From: Comamonas composti DSM 21721
GTDB lineage: Bacteria; Pseudomonadota; Gammaproteobacteria; Burkholderiales; Burkholderiaceae_C
Reading direction: 5' to 3'
NCBI RefSeq assembly: GCF_000429845.1
Contig: NZ_KE386971.1
Coordinates: 186,198-250,197, forward strand
DNA: 64,000 nt
The notes beneath the pieces are model-generated. The model worked only from the letters and a program-made list of their open reading frames with translations. It made no database searches and had not been told where the DNA came from. Made by a program: the position numbers and the translations under genes. Shown here piece after piece: positions 1 through 12,244 of the stretch (the first letter of the stretch is position 1; each line of letters opens with the position of its first letter).

Positions 1-408
1 CTGCTGCAGCGCATAGAGCAGGCCTTGCAGGGCTTTGGCATGGGCAAGGCCCTGGACCTGCACCTGGAGCCCGAGGAAGCCTTTGGCGACTATGACGAAG
101 GCCTGATCTTTCTGGAGCCGCGTGCGCTGTTCCCGGCCGAGCTCGAAGAGGGCATGAGCTTCGAGGCCAGCGCCCTGCCCAAGGGCTGCAGCGCCGTGCC
201 GCCCGACCTGCTCTACACCGTCACCGAAATCTATCCCGAGCATGTGGTGCTGGACGGCAACCACCCTCTGGCCGGCATTGCGCTGCGCCTGCACCTGAAG
301 ATCGAGGGCGTGCGCGAGGCCACCGAAGAGGAGATCGGCCGCGGCACCGTGGGCACGGGATTTTTCCGCATCCAGCCCATGGCACCGGGCAGCGAGAGCC
401 TGCACTGA
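1..408 (+). CDS. FKBP-type peptidyl-prolyl cis-trans isomerase, SlyD-like (5' truncated by window)
   Basis: The frame is open to base 1, so the N-terminus lies outside the window; the first in-window TTG (base 25) is probably not the start. The visible 135 residues match the second half of an SlyD/FkpB-type FKBP: a GMG-K turn, then the insert-in-flap region with EPEEAFGDYDEG and a bulky middle segment, then the returning FKBP strands (LDGNHPLAG, LRLHLKIEGVREAT). Such enzymes isomerise Xaa-Pro bonds and act as chaperones. The tail lacks the His/Cys-rich metal-binding end of E. coli SlyD. Family assignment is firm; the exact subfamily is not. Confidence 0.85.
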   Translation: MLQRIEQALQGFGMGKALDLHLEPEEAFGDYDEGLIFLEPRALFPAELEEGMSFEASALPKGCSAVPPDLLYTVTEIYPEHVVLDGNHPLAGIALRLHLKIEGVREATEEEIGRGTVGTGFFRIQPMAPGSESLH

Positions 409-450
409 GCCAGGCCCCGGCCCGCGCCCTGCAGCCATGCCTAAGACACA

Positions 451-810
451 TCAGTCGCGCAGGCGCTGGCTCAGGATCTTGCCGTTGTGGCCGTCCACAT
501 AGAGCTTGATCGGATGGCCCTCGGCATTGCGTGCCTTGACCTTGTAGAGGCCGTCATCCCACTCGATCTCCCGCACCTCGCTATAGCCCTGGTTTTCGAC
601 GCGCTGGTAGATCTCGCCCATGTTCAGGCTGGGCCCTTGAAAGACGCTGCGCACCGCAGCCGTGGCCGTCGAGGCCTGGGTCGCGACGCTGCCGGTGCTC
701 TCCGTGGCCTGGGCATAGGCGATGAAGCCGGCGCCCGCAATCACGGCCACACCCAGGGCCGAGCCGACGTAACGAACAATGCGGGAAGACAGGGGACGAA
801 TGCTTTGCAT
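451..810 (-). CDS. PepSY-domain exported protein
   Basis: 119 residues. An N-terminal hydrophobic stretch (about residues 13-33, after two Arg) looks like a signal peptide or signal anchor. It is followed by a Thr/Ala-rich linker and one PepSY domain (about 60-119) with the typical order YxxVExxGYxEVREIEWDDGLYKVKA, then IKLYVDGHNGKIL. PepSY domains are small periplasmic modules often found beside two-component systems. This gene is divergent from a second PepSY gene that begins a response regulator/histidine kinase operon, and both flank a dyadic operator region. I infer that it belongs to that system's regulon; the ligand is unknown. Confidence 0.75.
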   Translation of the reverse strand: MQSIRPLSSRIVRYVGSALGVAVIAGAGFIAYAQATESTGSVATQASTATAAVRSVFQGPSLNMGEIYQRVENQGYSEVREIEWDDGLYKVKARNAEGHPIKLYVDGHNGKILSQRLRD

Positions 811-888
811 GGAACTTCTCCTATTCAGGTTGAACTGCGGGCTTCTCGCCCTGGTCTTGACGCTGCGGCGCCCTCTGCACCATCAACG

Positions 889-953
889 TGAAGCCATTGT
901 TCAAAACCATGCATGAACGCAGTCTGAAGCCTTTGTTCAGCCTGCGTTCATGC
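889..953. promoter_or_regulatory. Dyadic operator region between two divergent PepSY genes
   Basis: Two near-identical 15-mers, TGAAGCCATTGTTCA (889-903) and TGAAGCCTTTGTTCA (925-939), start 36 bp apart. Each is itself a TGAA-N7-TTCA dyad. The second sits in the middle of a larger palindrome, 911-953, whose 18-nt arms (left arm GCATGAACGCAGTCTGAA) pair with one mismatch around a 7-nt loop. This gives several TGAA/TTCA half sites in the shared promoter region. The likely reader is the adjacent OmpR-family regulator; that is an inference. Confidence 0.6.
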
Positions 954-998
954 TGCATTTGCTATACCTGTGACCGTCTTCGTCTGCCGGAAAACGCC

Positions 999-1340
999 AT
1001 GCCCACACACTCCCCGCACCTGACCCGCCGCCAGCCGCTGTGGCTGGCCGCCTCCGCGCTGCTGTTTGCGGCGCTGTCGCTCTCCAGCCCGCCGCTGAGG
1101 GCGGACAGCGATCATGAGCTCGCGCGCCAGGCCCTGGAAAAAGGCCAGGTGCTGCCGCTGCGCAGCGTGCTCGACCGCGTCGAGCGCGAATACCAGGGCC
1201 AGGCCATCAAGGTCGAGTTCGAGCACGACGACGGCATCTTCATCTACGAGATACGCCTGCTCCAGGCCGGCGGTCGCGTGATCAAGCTCGAGGTCGATGC
1301 CCGCGACGGTCGCGTGCTCAAGCTCAAGAGAAAGGACTGA
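999..1340 (+). CDS. PepSY-domain periplasmic protein heading a two-component operon
   Basis: The ATG at 999 is chosen because an Arg-Arg plus hydrophobic signal peptide starts there (about residues 9-33, ending near LRADSDH); an upstream in-frame start at 888 would translate the operator palindrome. The mature part is one PepSY domain (QVLPLRSVLDRVEREYQG through VIKLEVDARDGRVLKLKRKD). The response regulator gene starts 2 nt after the stop, so co-transcription is very likely. By analogy with other PepSY genes next to sensor kinases, it may tune or sense for the kinase in the periplasm; no direct evidence for the signal is visible. Confidence 0.75.
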   Translation: MPTHSPHLTRRQPLWLAASALLFAALSLSSPPLRADSDHELARQALEKGQVLPLRSVLDRVEREYQGQAIKVEFEHDDGIFIYEIRLLQAGGRVIKLEVDARDGRVLKLKRKD

Positions 1341-1342
1341 GC

Positions 1343-2017
1343 ATGCGCATCCTGGTGGTCGAGGACGAAGCCACGCTCTGCGCCCAGCTGGTACAGGCCA
1401 TGGAGCAGGCCGGCCATACCGTGGAGACCGCCAGCGACGGCGCCACGGCCCAGTACCTGGGCGAGGTCGAGGAGTTCGATGCCGTGGTGCTGGACCTGGG
1501 CCTGCCCGTGCGCGACGGCCTGTCCGTGCTGCGCGCCTGGCGCGAGCAGGGCCGCGTCATGCCCGTGCTCATTCTCACGGCGCGCGGCGCCTGGCATGAA
1601 AAGGTCGCAGGCATGGATGCGGGCGCAGACGACTACCTGGCCAAGCCGTTTCACATGGAAGAGCTCATGGCCCGGCTGCGCGCCCAGTTGCGCCGCAACA
1701 GCCCCCATGCCAGCGCGCACTGGCAGTGCGGCCCCATCATGCTCGATTCGCGCCAGGCCACGGTCAGCGTGCACGGCCTGATGCTGAGCCTGACCAGCCA
1801 TGAGTTCAAGGTGCTGGCCCAGCTCATGCAGCGCGCAGGCCAGGTGGTCTCGCGCAGCGAGCTGTCCGAGCACATCTACCAGCAGGACAGCGACCGCGAC
1901 TCCAACACCATCGAGGTGTTCGTGGGCCGGCTGCGCAAAAAGCTGCCTCCGGGCAGCATAGAGACTGTGCGCGGCCTGGGCTACAAGCTCGTGGACAGCA
2001 GCGAGCTTGCGACATGA
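1343..2017 (+). CDS. OmpR/QseB/PmrA-type response regulator
   Basis: 224 residues. The N-terminal receiver (1-115) has the acidic pair E7-D8, phospho-acceptor D51 in VVLDLGLP, T79 in LILTA and K101 in LAKPF. The C-terminal winged helix (about 128-220) has LTSHEFKVLAQLM and the recognition segment DSNTIEVFVGRLRKKL, typical of the QseB/PmrA branch. Its stop overlaps the kinase start (ATGA), indicating translational coupling. It probably binds the TGAA/TTCA operator upstream and controls its own operon plus the divergent PepSY gene (inference). Confidence 0.93.
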   Translation: MRILVVEDEATLCAQLVQAMEQAGHTVETASDGATAQYLGEVEEFDAVVLDLGLPVRDGLSVLRAWREQGRVMPVLILTARGAWHEKVAGMDAGADDYLAKPFHMEELMARLRAQLRRNSPHASAHWQCGPIMLDSRQATVSVHGLMLSLTSHEFKVLAQLMQRAGQVVSRSELSEHIYQQDSDRDSNTIEVFVGRLRKKLPPGSIETVRGLGYKLVDSSELAT

Positions 2018-3462
2018 GCCCGCCCCAGGCCGGCAACAAGGCCCCGCGCAGTGCAGCGCGCCTGGGCGACTCGCTGCGCCTGCGCCTGGTCGCGGGCACG
2101 CTGGCCTGGGTGCTGCTGGCCGTGCTGGTCGCAGGCTGGGGCCTGCGCGGGCTGTTCCGCGAGCACGTGACCCAGCAGTTGCAGGCCCAGCTCATGCTGC
2201 AGCTGGACCTGCTCAGCGCCAGCGTCAACAGCCTGCCCGGTGCACGCATCGAGCTCGGCGCCGAGCCCACCAATCCCCAGCTGTCCCAGCCGCTGTCAGG
2301 CCTGTACTGGCAGATAGACCGCCTCAACGAGGACGACAGCACGGCCCAGGCCGGGCTGCTGCGCTCGCGCTCGCTATGGGACCAGACCCTGGACTGGAGC
2401 CGCTTCGAGCACCAGTCCTTCAAAGAAGGCCGCGCCACGGGCACGCAACTGGCCAGCGGCTCGATCGGCCCGGCCCGCGACCAGGCCCTGGTTCTCGTGG
2501 CCCGGCGGCTGCAGCTGCCCGAGGACGATGCCCCGCCACTGCGCATCATGGTTGCCGCCGACAGCGCTCTCATGGCCGAGCCCCTGCAGCGCTTCACCAA
2601 GATGCTGGCTGCCGCCCTGGGCACGCTGGCCGCAGGCCTGATGGTGGCCGTGCTGCTGCAGCTGCGATTGGCGCTGCGCCCGCTGGAGCAGTTGCGCCGC
2701 AGCCTGGCCGATGTGCGCGGCGGCGCCTCTCCCCGGCTGCAGGGACGCTTTCCGCAGGAGCTTGAGCCGCTGGTGCAGGAGTTCAACCATGTGCTGGACG
2801 TGAATGCCGACATGGTGGAGCGCGCCCGCACCCAGGCCGGCAATCTGGCGCATGCGGTGAATACGCCGCTGACCATTCTGGGCAATGCCGCTGCACGCGA
2901 CAACGGCGCTCTGGCCGAGCTGGTGCGCGAGCAGGTGGCCAGCGCCAGCCGCCAGGTGGATCACCACCTGGCGCGCGCACGCGCGGCCGCACGCCAGGCC
3001 ACGGGTCTGCGCACGCCCATAGAGCCCCCGCTGGCGGCCCTGGTGCGCACCATGGGCAAGCTGCATGCCGGGCGCGGCATTGCCTTCAGCCTGCAAGGCC
3101 AGGCCCTGGACTGGAGCTTTCTGGGCGATGCCCAGGATCTGCAGGAAATCCTCGGCAACCTGCTCGACAACGCGGGCAAGTGGGCCCGCCATGAAGTGCG
3201 GCTCAGCGCCGACCCGGGCCCGGAGCATGGGCAGCTGCAGATCACCGTGGACGACGACGGCCCGGGCATCCCCGCAGACCAGCAGGAGCGCATTTTTGCG
3301 CGCGGCCAGCGCCTGGACGAGCGCCGCCCCGGCGCAGGCCTGGGCCTGGACATCGTGCGCGACCTGGTGCAGACCTATGGCGGCAGCGTGCAGGCCGGGG
3401 ATTCGCCTTTGGGCGGGCTGCAGATGCGCGTACATCTTCCGGGGAACCCAAACACGCCCTGA
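2014..3462 (+). CDS. Membrane sensor histidine kinase, PhoQ-like H-box
   Basis: 482 residues. One transmembrane helix lies at about 25-47 and a second at about 198-216; they flank a periplasmic sensor region of about 150 residues. The phospho-acceptor H280 sits in NLAHAVNTPLTIL, which resembles the PhoQ-type H-box (HxxxTPL) more than the common HELRTPL. N-box NLLDNAGKW (382-390), G1 DDDGPGIP (413-420) and G2 GAGLGLDIV (440-448) are all present, so it should be an active kinase. It is the partner of the overlapping response regulator. The signal is unknown; the PepSY genes suggest a periplasmic or envelope cue. Confidence 0.92.
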   Translation: MSPPQAGNKAPRSAARLGDSLRLRLVAGTLAWVLLAVLVAGWGLRGLFREHVTQQLQAQLMLQLDLLSASVNSLPGARIELGAEPTNPQLSQPLSGLYWQIDRLNEDDSTAQAGLLRSRSLWDQTLDWSRFEHQSFKEGRATGTQLASGSIGPARDQALVLVARRLQLPEDDAPPLRIMVAADSALMAEPLQRFTKMLAAALGTLAAGLMVAVLLQLRLALRPLEQLRRSLADVRGGASPRLQGRFPQELEPLVQEFNHVLDVNADMVERARTQAGNLAHAVNTPLTILGNAAARDNGALAELVREQVASASRQVDHHLARARAAARQATGLRTPIEPPLAALVRTMGKLHAGRGIAFSLQGQALDWSFLGDAQDLQEILGNLLDNAGKWARHEVRLSADPGPEHGQLQITVDDDGPGIPADQQERIFARGQRLDERRPGAGLGLDIVRDLVQTYGGSVQAGDSPLGGLQMRVHLPGNPNTP

Positions 3463-3588
3463 GCCGCTTCGCGTCCTCCCTGTCTCGCAAGCGGAGGGGA
3501 CGATGCCGAAGCATCAGGGGCGGCCCTTGCTCGGCATCCCAGGCTTGGACCGCGCCAGTTTCACGCGCAGCGCCATGGACAGCGGATC

Positions 3589-4383
3589 TCACCCACCTCG
3601 CAAGACCTTGAAGACCTGGGCCAGGGTGTCGGCCCCGGGGAGCAGCCAGTCGGCCAGGGCGCCAAGCATCACTGCGGCAACCAGGACGCCCAGCATGGGT
3701 TTGTAGCTCAGGCGCAGGGCGGCCAGCAGCCAGCCTTCGCGCTCCACCACGTACAGGGTGCGCGCCATGAGCAACGCAAAAGCGACTTCCACGGCCACGG
3801 CCAGAAACAGCTCCGAGCCCAGGACCAGCCACAGCAGCGAGCCCGCGCCCGTGGCCAGCACCAGCAGGCCCGCAAACAGCAGCAGCACAGGCACCAGCAC
3901 GACGCCTTCCAGGTCGAAGTCCACCGCATCCAGCCCGGGCAGTTCAAAGCCTGGGGATGAGGAAAGGTCGGCCAGACTGGGCGGCTCCTGCAAAGCCTCG
4001 CCAGAGGCAGCACCATCCCATTGACCGCTGGCGCCGCCGCCACCAAAAGAGCCGCCCTCGCCGCTTTCCAGACGGGCTGCCGAAGCGCTTGAGGGCGATG
4101 AACCGCCCGAGCCGCTGCCCGAATCCACGGAAAGGTCACCCGTCCAGTCGCGGCTCAGCATGCAGCCGGCCCACAGCCTCACCAGCAGCAGATAAAGCAC
4201 ATAGCCGCCGCCCAGCGCCAGCCCGTAGCGCAGCGCCATGCTGTGCACACCCGCATGCAGCAGGGCATGGCTCAAGAACAGCATCAGACCCAGGCTCAGA
4301 GTGCCCGTCATCAGCGCATGCAGACGCAGCCAGTGGCGCTGCTGCAGCCGGCGGCGCATATGGACCTCCTGCATGAACTGCAC
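3589..4383 (-). CDS. Unrecognised multi-pass membrane protein with a low-complexity Gly/Ser loop
   Basis: 264 residues, not assigned to a family. Two hydrophobic segments near the N-terminus (about 24-44 and 51-68) are followed by a roughly 70-residue Ser/Gly/Glu-rich stretch (GSGSGGSSPSS and SFGGGGASG). A highly hydrophobic half follows (about 157-205), then a final helix near the C-terminus. It may have four to five membrane spans with a flexible internal loop. ATG codons at 4383, 4374 and 4359 are all possible starts; 4359 (MRRRLQQ) would still give a basic N-terminus. It is convergent with the kinase gene, and a 269-bp palindromic repeat begins 30 bp upstream of it. Function unknown. Confidence 0.6.
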   Translation of the reverse strand: MQFMQEVHMRRRLQQRHWLRLHALMTGTLSLGLMLFLSHALLHAGVHSMALRYGLALGGGYVLYLLLVRLWAGCMLSRDWTGDLSVDSGSGSGGSSPSSASAARLESGEGGSFGGGGASGQWDGAASGEALQEPPSLADLSSSPGFELPGLDAVDFDLEGVVLVPVLLLFAGLLVLATGAGSLLWLVLGSELFLAVAVEVAFALLMARTLYVVEREGWLLAALRLSYKPMLGVLVAAVMLGALADWLLPGADTLAQVFKVLRGG

Positions 4384-4413
4384 ACGGGTCCAGGCCGTCA
4401 GGCTTTTCTTGTA

Positions 4414-4682
4414 AGAACGTGTTTACGATCTCTACGCTGCCGCGTTGGAGCGCAATCGGGATGAGTTCAAGGCGATGGGCCGCAGCTTGCACCGGGGTGC
4501 AAGCAAGGGCCAGCGCGAAGAAATCGCCCGATTTCGCTCCAACCCTTGGGGACAGTGCCTTTGCGGGCGGTCTACAGCGTTGCGAATCCTCGCAATAGCA
4601 CGGCTATTGCTGCGGTATCGCGCCTTGTATCCCATCCCGCAAAGACACTGGCGCGGCACCGAGGAGATCGTAAACACGTTCT
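4414..4682 (+). repeat. Family A palindromic element, full-length copy (269 bp)
   Basis: It begins AGAACGTGTTTACGATCTC and ends with the exact reverse complement, a 19-bp perfect terminal inverted repeat. Inside are two hairpin arms. Arm 1 runs from TTGGAGCGCAATCGGG to CCCGATTTCGCTCCAA, with CTTGCACC/GGTGCAAG nested in it. Arm 2 runs from TTTGCGGGCGG to CATCCCGCAAAG, with GCAATAGC/GCTATTGC nested. By hand alignment it is about 95% identical (13 differences) to the reverse complement of the copy at 29061-29329. There is no transposase and no clear target-site duplication. It behaves like a non-autonomous MITE- or REP-type element; the mover is unknown. Confidence 0.85.
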
Positions 4683-4734
4683 AAGCACGCTTGCCGGTTC
4701 CTGCCATGGAAGCCTTGAGATTTTGCTATTGAAA

Positions 4735-4815
4735 ATAGAGCTAGCAGCGCTTACCCTGTATCAAAATCCAAATAAAACCATCCAAAATCAATACAGGTCA
4801 AGCGCTAGCAGCTAT
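4735..4815. repeat. Family B palindromic repeat
   Basis: Imperfect inverted repeat. The left end ATAGAGCTAGCAGCGCTT...CCTGTAT pairs with the right end ATACAGG...AAGCGCTAGCAGCTAT around an A-rich centre. It shares its core AGC(T)GCTAGCGCTT with copies at 22083-22173 and 31433-31510. It lies between the family A element and the 3' end of dut. It could act as a transcript-end hairpin for dut, but there is no clean T-tract. Confidence 0.75.
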
Positions 4816-4875
4816 CAAAATTAATACCCATCACTGCGTCCAAGCTGCGCGCGCCCCCGGCCTGCGCAAGCCCGG

Positions 4876-5325
4876 TCACTGTTTCCCGGTCGATCCGTAG
4901 CCGCCTTCGCCGCGCTCGGAAGCCGCCTCGAACTCCTCGACCACGTTGAAGCTGGGCTGGACCACGGGCACGATGACGAGCTGGGCCAGACGATCCATGG
5001 GCTGCAGCGTGAACGCCGTGTCCGAGCGGTTCCAGGCGCTGACCATGAGCTGGCCCTGGTAGTCCGAATCGATGAGGCCCACGAGATTGCCGAGCACGAT
5101 GCCGTGCTTGTGGCCCATGCCCGAGCGCGGCAGGATCATGGCCGCGTAGCCCGGGTCCTTGATGTACATGGCCATGCCCGTGGGCACGAGCTGCCACTGG
5201 CCGGGTTCGAGCGTGAGCGGCGCCTCCAGGCAGGCGCGCAAATCCAGGCCCGCGCTGCCCGGCGTGGCGTAGGCGGGCATGTTCTCGCGCAGACGCGCAT
5301 CCAGGATCTTGATATCTACATTCAT
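4876..5325 (-). CDS. dut: dUTP diphosphatase
   Basis: 149 residues, the usual length for homotrimeric dUTPase, which hydrolyses dUTP to dUMP and PPi to keep uracil out of DNA and feed dTMP synthesis. Family motifs are in order: [11 protein letters not shown] (motif 1), [15 protein letters not shown] (motif 2), [17 protein letters not shown] with the catalytic Asp (motif 3), [12 protein letters not shown] (motif 4) and the Gly-rich C-terminal lid [10 protein letters not shown] (motif 5). It stands near coaBC in the same orientation; in many gammaproteobacteria dut also lies beside coaBC. Confidence 0.97.
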   Translation of the reverse strand: MNVDIKILDARLRENMPAYATPGSAGLDLRACLEAPLTLEPGQWQLVPTGMAMYIKDPGYAAMILPRSGMGHKHGIVLGNLVGLIDSDYQGQLMVSAWNRSDTAFTLQPMDRLAQLVIVPVVQPSFNVVEEFEAASERGEGGYGSTGKQ

Positions 5326-5440
5326 GGCAATGGCTTAATGAGCGGCAAGCCTTGCTGCCCCGGTGTCGCGGCACCGGCCGGCATGCAGGCCTGCGTTTGG
5401 AATCACAAAACGCGCATTGTGCCGTGCCATCCGCGCCATC

Positions 5441-6025
5441 TCAGCGACGCGGCTGCTGCCCGGCGCCCTGCTTCGTGTCTTGCCTGGCATCCTTCAAGCC
5501 CTTGCCCATCCCCTTGCGAATTGCATTGATCACGGTAATGGCAATGATGAAGGGCGCCAGGGCCGGGAAGATCATCGAGAGCACGACCGCAAAGATGATG
5601 GGAAACAGCCAGGCGTTCTTCTTTCCCTGGTCCTGTTCCTTGTCCGCAGGCCGGCTCCCCGCATGGCCCTGGGCGGACTGCGGCTGCGCCGGGCCGGCCG
5701 TCCCGGCGCGGCTGCTGCCCTGCCCGGCCTCGGCGGCCTCGCGCGCACGCTGGATCTCGGCCTGGGCCTTTTCGGCAGCGGCCCGCAGCTGATCGCGCAG
5801 GCGCTGCGCCAGGGACGGGCTCTGGCCTCCTGGCGTGAGTGCGCCCGGCGCACCCGGCGTTCCCTGGACATCGGCATGCTTGCGCCCGGCCTTGCTCAAG
5901 GTCTGGCCCGTGGCCAGGGCAACACTTGCGCGATAGCTGCGGTAGCTGGGGCTGGCGCTCAGCAACTGGTCCACATAGCGCACATAGTCGCCATTGCGCG
6001 GGCCGTCATAGGTCTGGGTCTGCAT
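5441..6025 (-). CDS. Unrecognised protein with coiled-coil-like middle and C-terminal membrane segment
   Basis: 194 residues, no family recognised. The N-terminus (MQTQTYDGPRNGDYVRYVDQLL) is soluble-looking. A Gln/Ala/Glu/Arg-rich helix (about 73-95, RLRDQLRAAAEKAQAEIQRA) is followed by a disordered Gly/Ala/Gln segment. One or two hydrophobic helices (about 139-167, AWLFPIIFAVVLSMIFPALAPF) are followed by a basic tail. It lies between dut and coaBC, all on the minus strand, 27 nt downstream of coaBC. A tail-anchored membrane protein is likely; the role is unknown. Confidence 0.6.
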   Translation of the reverse strand: MQTQTYDGPRNGDYVRYVDQLLSASPSYRSYRASVALATGQTLSKAGRKHADVQGTPGAPGALTPGGQSPSLAQRLRDQLRAAAEKAQAEIQRAREAAEAGQGSSRAGTAGPAQPQSAQGHAGSRPADKEQDQGKKNAWLFPIIFAVVLSMIFPALAPFIIAITVINAIRKGMGKGLKDARQDTKQGAGQQPRR

Positions 6026-6052
6026 GGGCTGGTTTCCTTGCTGCGTGCCGCA

Positions 6053-9036
<2,984 letters not shown>

Positions 9037-9064
9037 ACGACCTCACCAAAGATAGGCAAGCACC

Positions 9065-9922
9065 ATGAAACTCTGCGGCTTTGACATCGGCCTGGACCAA
9101 CGCTTCTTCCTGATCGCCGGCCCTTGCGTGGTCGAGTCCGAGCAGCTGCAGATGGACGTGGCGGGCCAGCTCAAGGAAATCACCGCCTCCCTGGGCATTC
9201 CCTTCATCTTCAAGAGCAGCTACGACAAGGCCAACCGCAGCTCGGGCGCGAGCTTTCGCGGCCCGGGCATGGAAAAGGGCCTGGAAATCCTGGCCAAGGT
9301 CAAAAAGGAAATCGGCGTGCCCGTGCTCACCGACGTGCACAGCGAGGCCGAGATCCCGGCCGTGGCCCAGGTCGTGGACGTGCTGCAGACGCCGGCCTTT
9401 CTGTGCCGCCAGACCGACTTCATCAACGCCGTGGCCCAGTCCGGTCTGCCCGTGAACATCAAGAAGGGGCAATTCCTCGCGCCGCATGACATGAAGAATG
9501 TCATGGACAAGGCCCGCGCCGCAGCCCGCGAAGCCGGCCTGTCCGAGGACCGTTTCATGGCCTGCGAGCGCGGCGCCAGCTTTGGCTACAACAACCTGGT
9601 GAGCGATATGCGCTCGCTGGCCATCATGCGTGAAACGGGCTCGCCCGTGGTGTTCGATGCCACGCACAGCGTGCAGCTTCCCGGCGGCCAGGGCACGAGC
9701 AGCGGCGGCATGCGCGAGATGGTGCCCGTGCTCTCGCGTGCGGCCGTGGCCGTGGGCGTGGCCGGCCTGTTCATGGAAACCCACCCCGATCCCTGCAATG
9801 CCATGAGCGACGGCCCCAATGCCGTGCCGCTCAAGCACATGAAGGCCTTGCTCGAAACCCTGGTGGCCCTGGATGCCGTGACCAAGAAGAACGGTTTTCT
9901 GGAAAACCATTTCGAGGCCTGA
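9065..9922 (+). CDS. kdsA: 3-deoxy-8-phosphooctulonate synthase (KDO-8-P synthase)
   Basis: 285 residues. It condenses PEP and arabinose-5-phosphate to KDO-8-phosphate for the LPS inner core. Family hallmarks: [23 protein letters not shown] (phosphate/PEP-binding Lys and Asn), [47 protein letters not shown] and METHPDP. It starts 28 nt after pyrG with AAAGATAGGC upstream of the ATG, and is probably co-transcribed with pyrG. Confidence 0.98.
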   Translation: MKLCGFDIGLDQRFFLIAGPCVVESEQLQMDVAGQLKEITASLGIPFIFKSSYDKANRSSGASFRGPGMEKGLEILAKVKKEIGVPVLTDVHSEAEIPAVAQVVDVLQTPAFLCRQTDFINAVAQSGLPVNIKKGQFLAPHDMKNVMDKARAAAREAGLSEDRFMACERGASFGYNNLVSDMRSLAIMRETGSPVVFDATHSVQLPGGQGTSSGGMREMVPVLSRAAVAVGVAGLFMETHPDPCNAMSDGPNAVPLKHMKALLETLVALDAVTKKNGFLENHFEA

Positions 9923-9936
9923 TCCCGGGCCCCTAG

Positions 9937-11355
<1,419 letters not shown>

Positions 11356-11412
11356 AGCAACAGGCACGTAAGATCCAGGGCCTGCACCCACAGGCCTTGT
11401 TGCCCGCCCCCT

Positions 11413-11691
11413 ATGGTCAATCGCGTTGTCCCCCTGGTACTGATGAGCTTGCTCGCCATCGTCCATGCCCAGCTCTGGCTCGGCCATGGCAGCGTGGCCT
11501 ATGTCAAGGAGCTGCAGCAGCAAATCCAGGAGCAGAACGCGGCCAATGCCATAGAGAAGGCGGAAAACGACAGGCTGGCCTCCGAGGTCAACGACCTCAA
11601 GGACGGCCTGGCCATGGTCGAGGAAAAAGCACGCAGCGAACTGGGCATGGTCAAGCCCAATGAGATCTATGTGCAGATCATGAAGAAATAG
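11413..11691 (+). CDS. ftsB: Cell division protein FtsB
   Basis: 92 residues. One N-terminal transmembrane helix (about 5-22, VVPLVLMSLLAIVHAQLWLG) is followed by a leucine-zipper-like coiled coil (about 28-67, VKELQQQIQEQNAANAIEKAENDRLASEVNDLKDG split over several heptads). It ends with the conserved ARSELGMVKPNEIYVQIM, the FtsB/DivIC C-terminal signature. It forms the FtsQBL divisome complex at the inner membrane. Position directly after eno is typical for proteobacteria. Confidence 0.95.
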   Translation: MVNRVVPLVLMSLLAIVHAQLWLGHGSVAYVKELQQQIQEQNAANAIEKAENDRLASEVNDLKDGLAMVEEKARSELGMVKPNEIYVQIMKK

Positions 11692-11773
11692 GCCTGCCTC
11701 GACTCGAACCGCCCTGGTTCTGCAGGCCTTGGGCCAGCCTCACCAGCGCGTACAAGCCATTTCCAAACCCCAT

Positions 11774-12241
11774 ATGGCCTTGGCAACCGTGATTCTTCTG
11801 GGTCCGCCCGTGGCCCGATCCATGGCTCATGGCTTGAACCAGGCCTGCAGGCAGCGCACCGCACCAGCCTCGCCCTGGACTTGCACCGCACCAGGACCCG
11901 ACGAGGCCTTGCCCCCTGCGGGCAGAATTTTTCTATTGGGCCAGGACTGGCGCAGCGCCGACCCGCATCACGCAGGCTTGCTGCAATTTTGGCGAGCCCG
12001 GCTGCAGGCACAAGGGCGTGACTATCAAGTGCTGTACGGCACGGCAAACCAGCAATGGAAGCAGTTGCGGGAAGTCCTGCAATTCCTGGAGCCCGATGGC
12101 GACTGGTCCTGGCTGGAGACACCAGCCCTTGATCAACCCCAGGCCGAGCGCCCCATGCTCCTGCGCCCTGCAGGCTGCGAGCAATGCGGCGATCCCGAGT
12201 GCGAGCGCAGATTGTTCGATGCGCTACGCACCCAGTGCTGA
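11774..12241 (+). CDS. Conserved-looking hypothetical protein with C-terminal Cys cluster
   Basis: 155 residues from ATG 11774 (MALATVILLG); a TTG at 11729 is an alternative. Not assigned to a family. The N-terminal half has mixed alpha/beta character. The central GRIFLLGQDWRSADPHHAGLLQFWRARL looks globular. The C-terminus has CEQCGDPECE, a CxxC-x4-C pattern, and a final Cys, suggesting metal binding. It lies between ftsB and hslO (convergent, stop-to-stop gap 3 nt). The N-terminal 20 residues are weakly hydrophobic but not a clear signal peptide. Function unknown. Confidence 0.6.
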   Translation: MALATVILLGPPVARSMAHGLNQACRQRTAPASPWTCTAPGPDEALPPAGRIFLLGQDWRSADPHHAGLLQFWRARLQAQGRDYQVLYGTANQQWKQLREVLQFLEPDGDWSWLETPALDQPQAERPMLLRPAGCEQCGDPECERRLFDALRTQC

Positions 12242-12244
12242 GTT

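Noticed and set aside
911-953. Large palindrome considered as a terminator or CRISPR-like repeat
   Set aside because: No T-tract, no spacing series, and it lies between divergent starts; an operator is more likely.
4445-4684. 79-codon open frame inside the full family A element (MERNRDEF...), also open in the copy at 29061-29329
   Set aside because: The differences between the two copies are mostly amino-acid changing, and the shorter copies destroy it. The frame is open because the element is GC-rich and palindromic; not a real gene.
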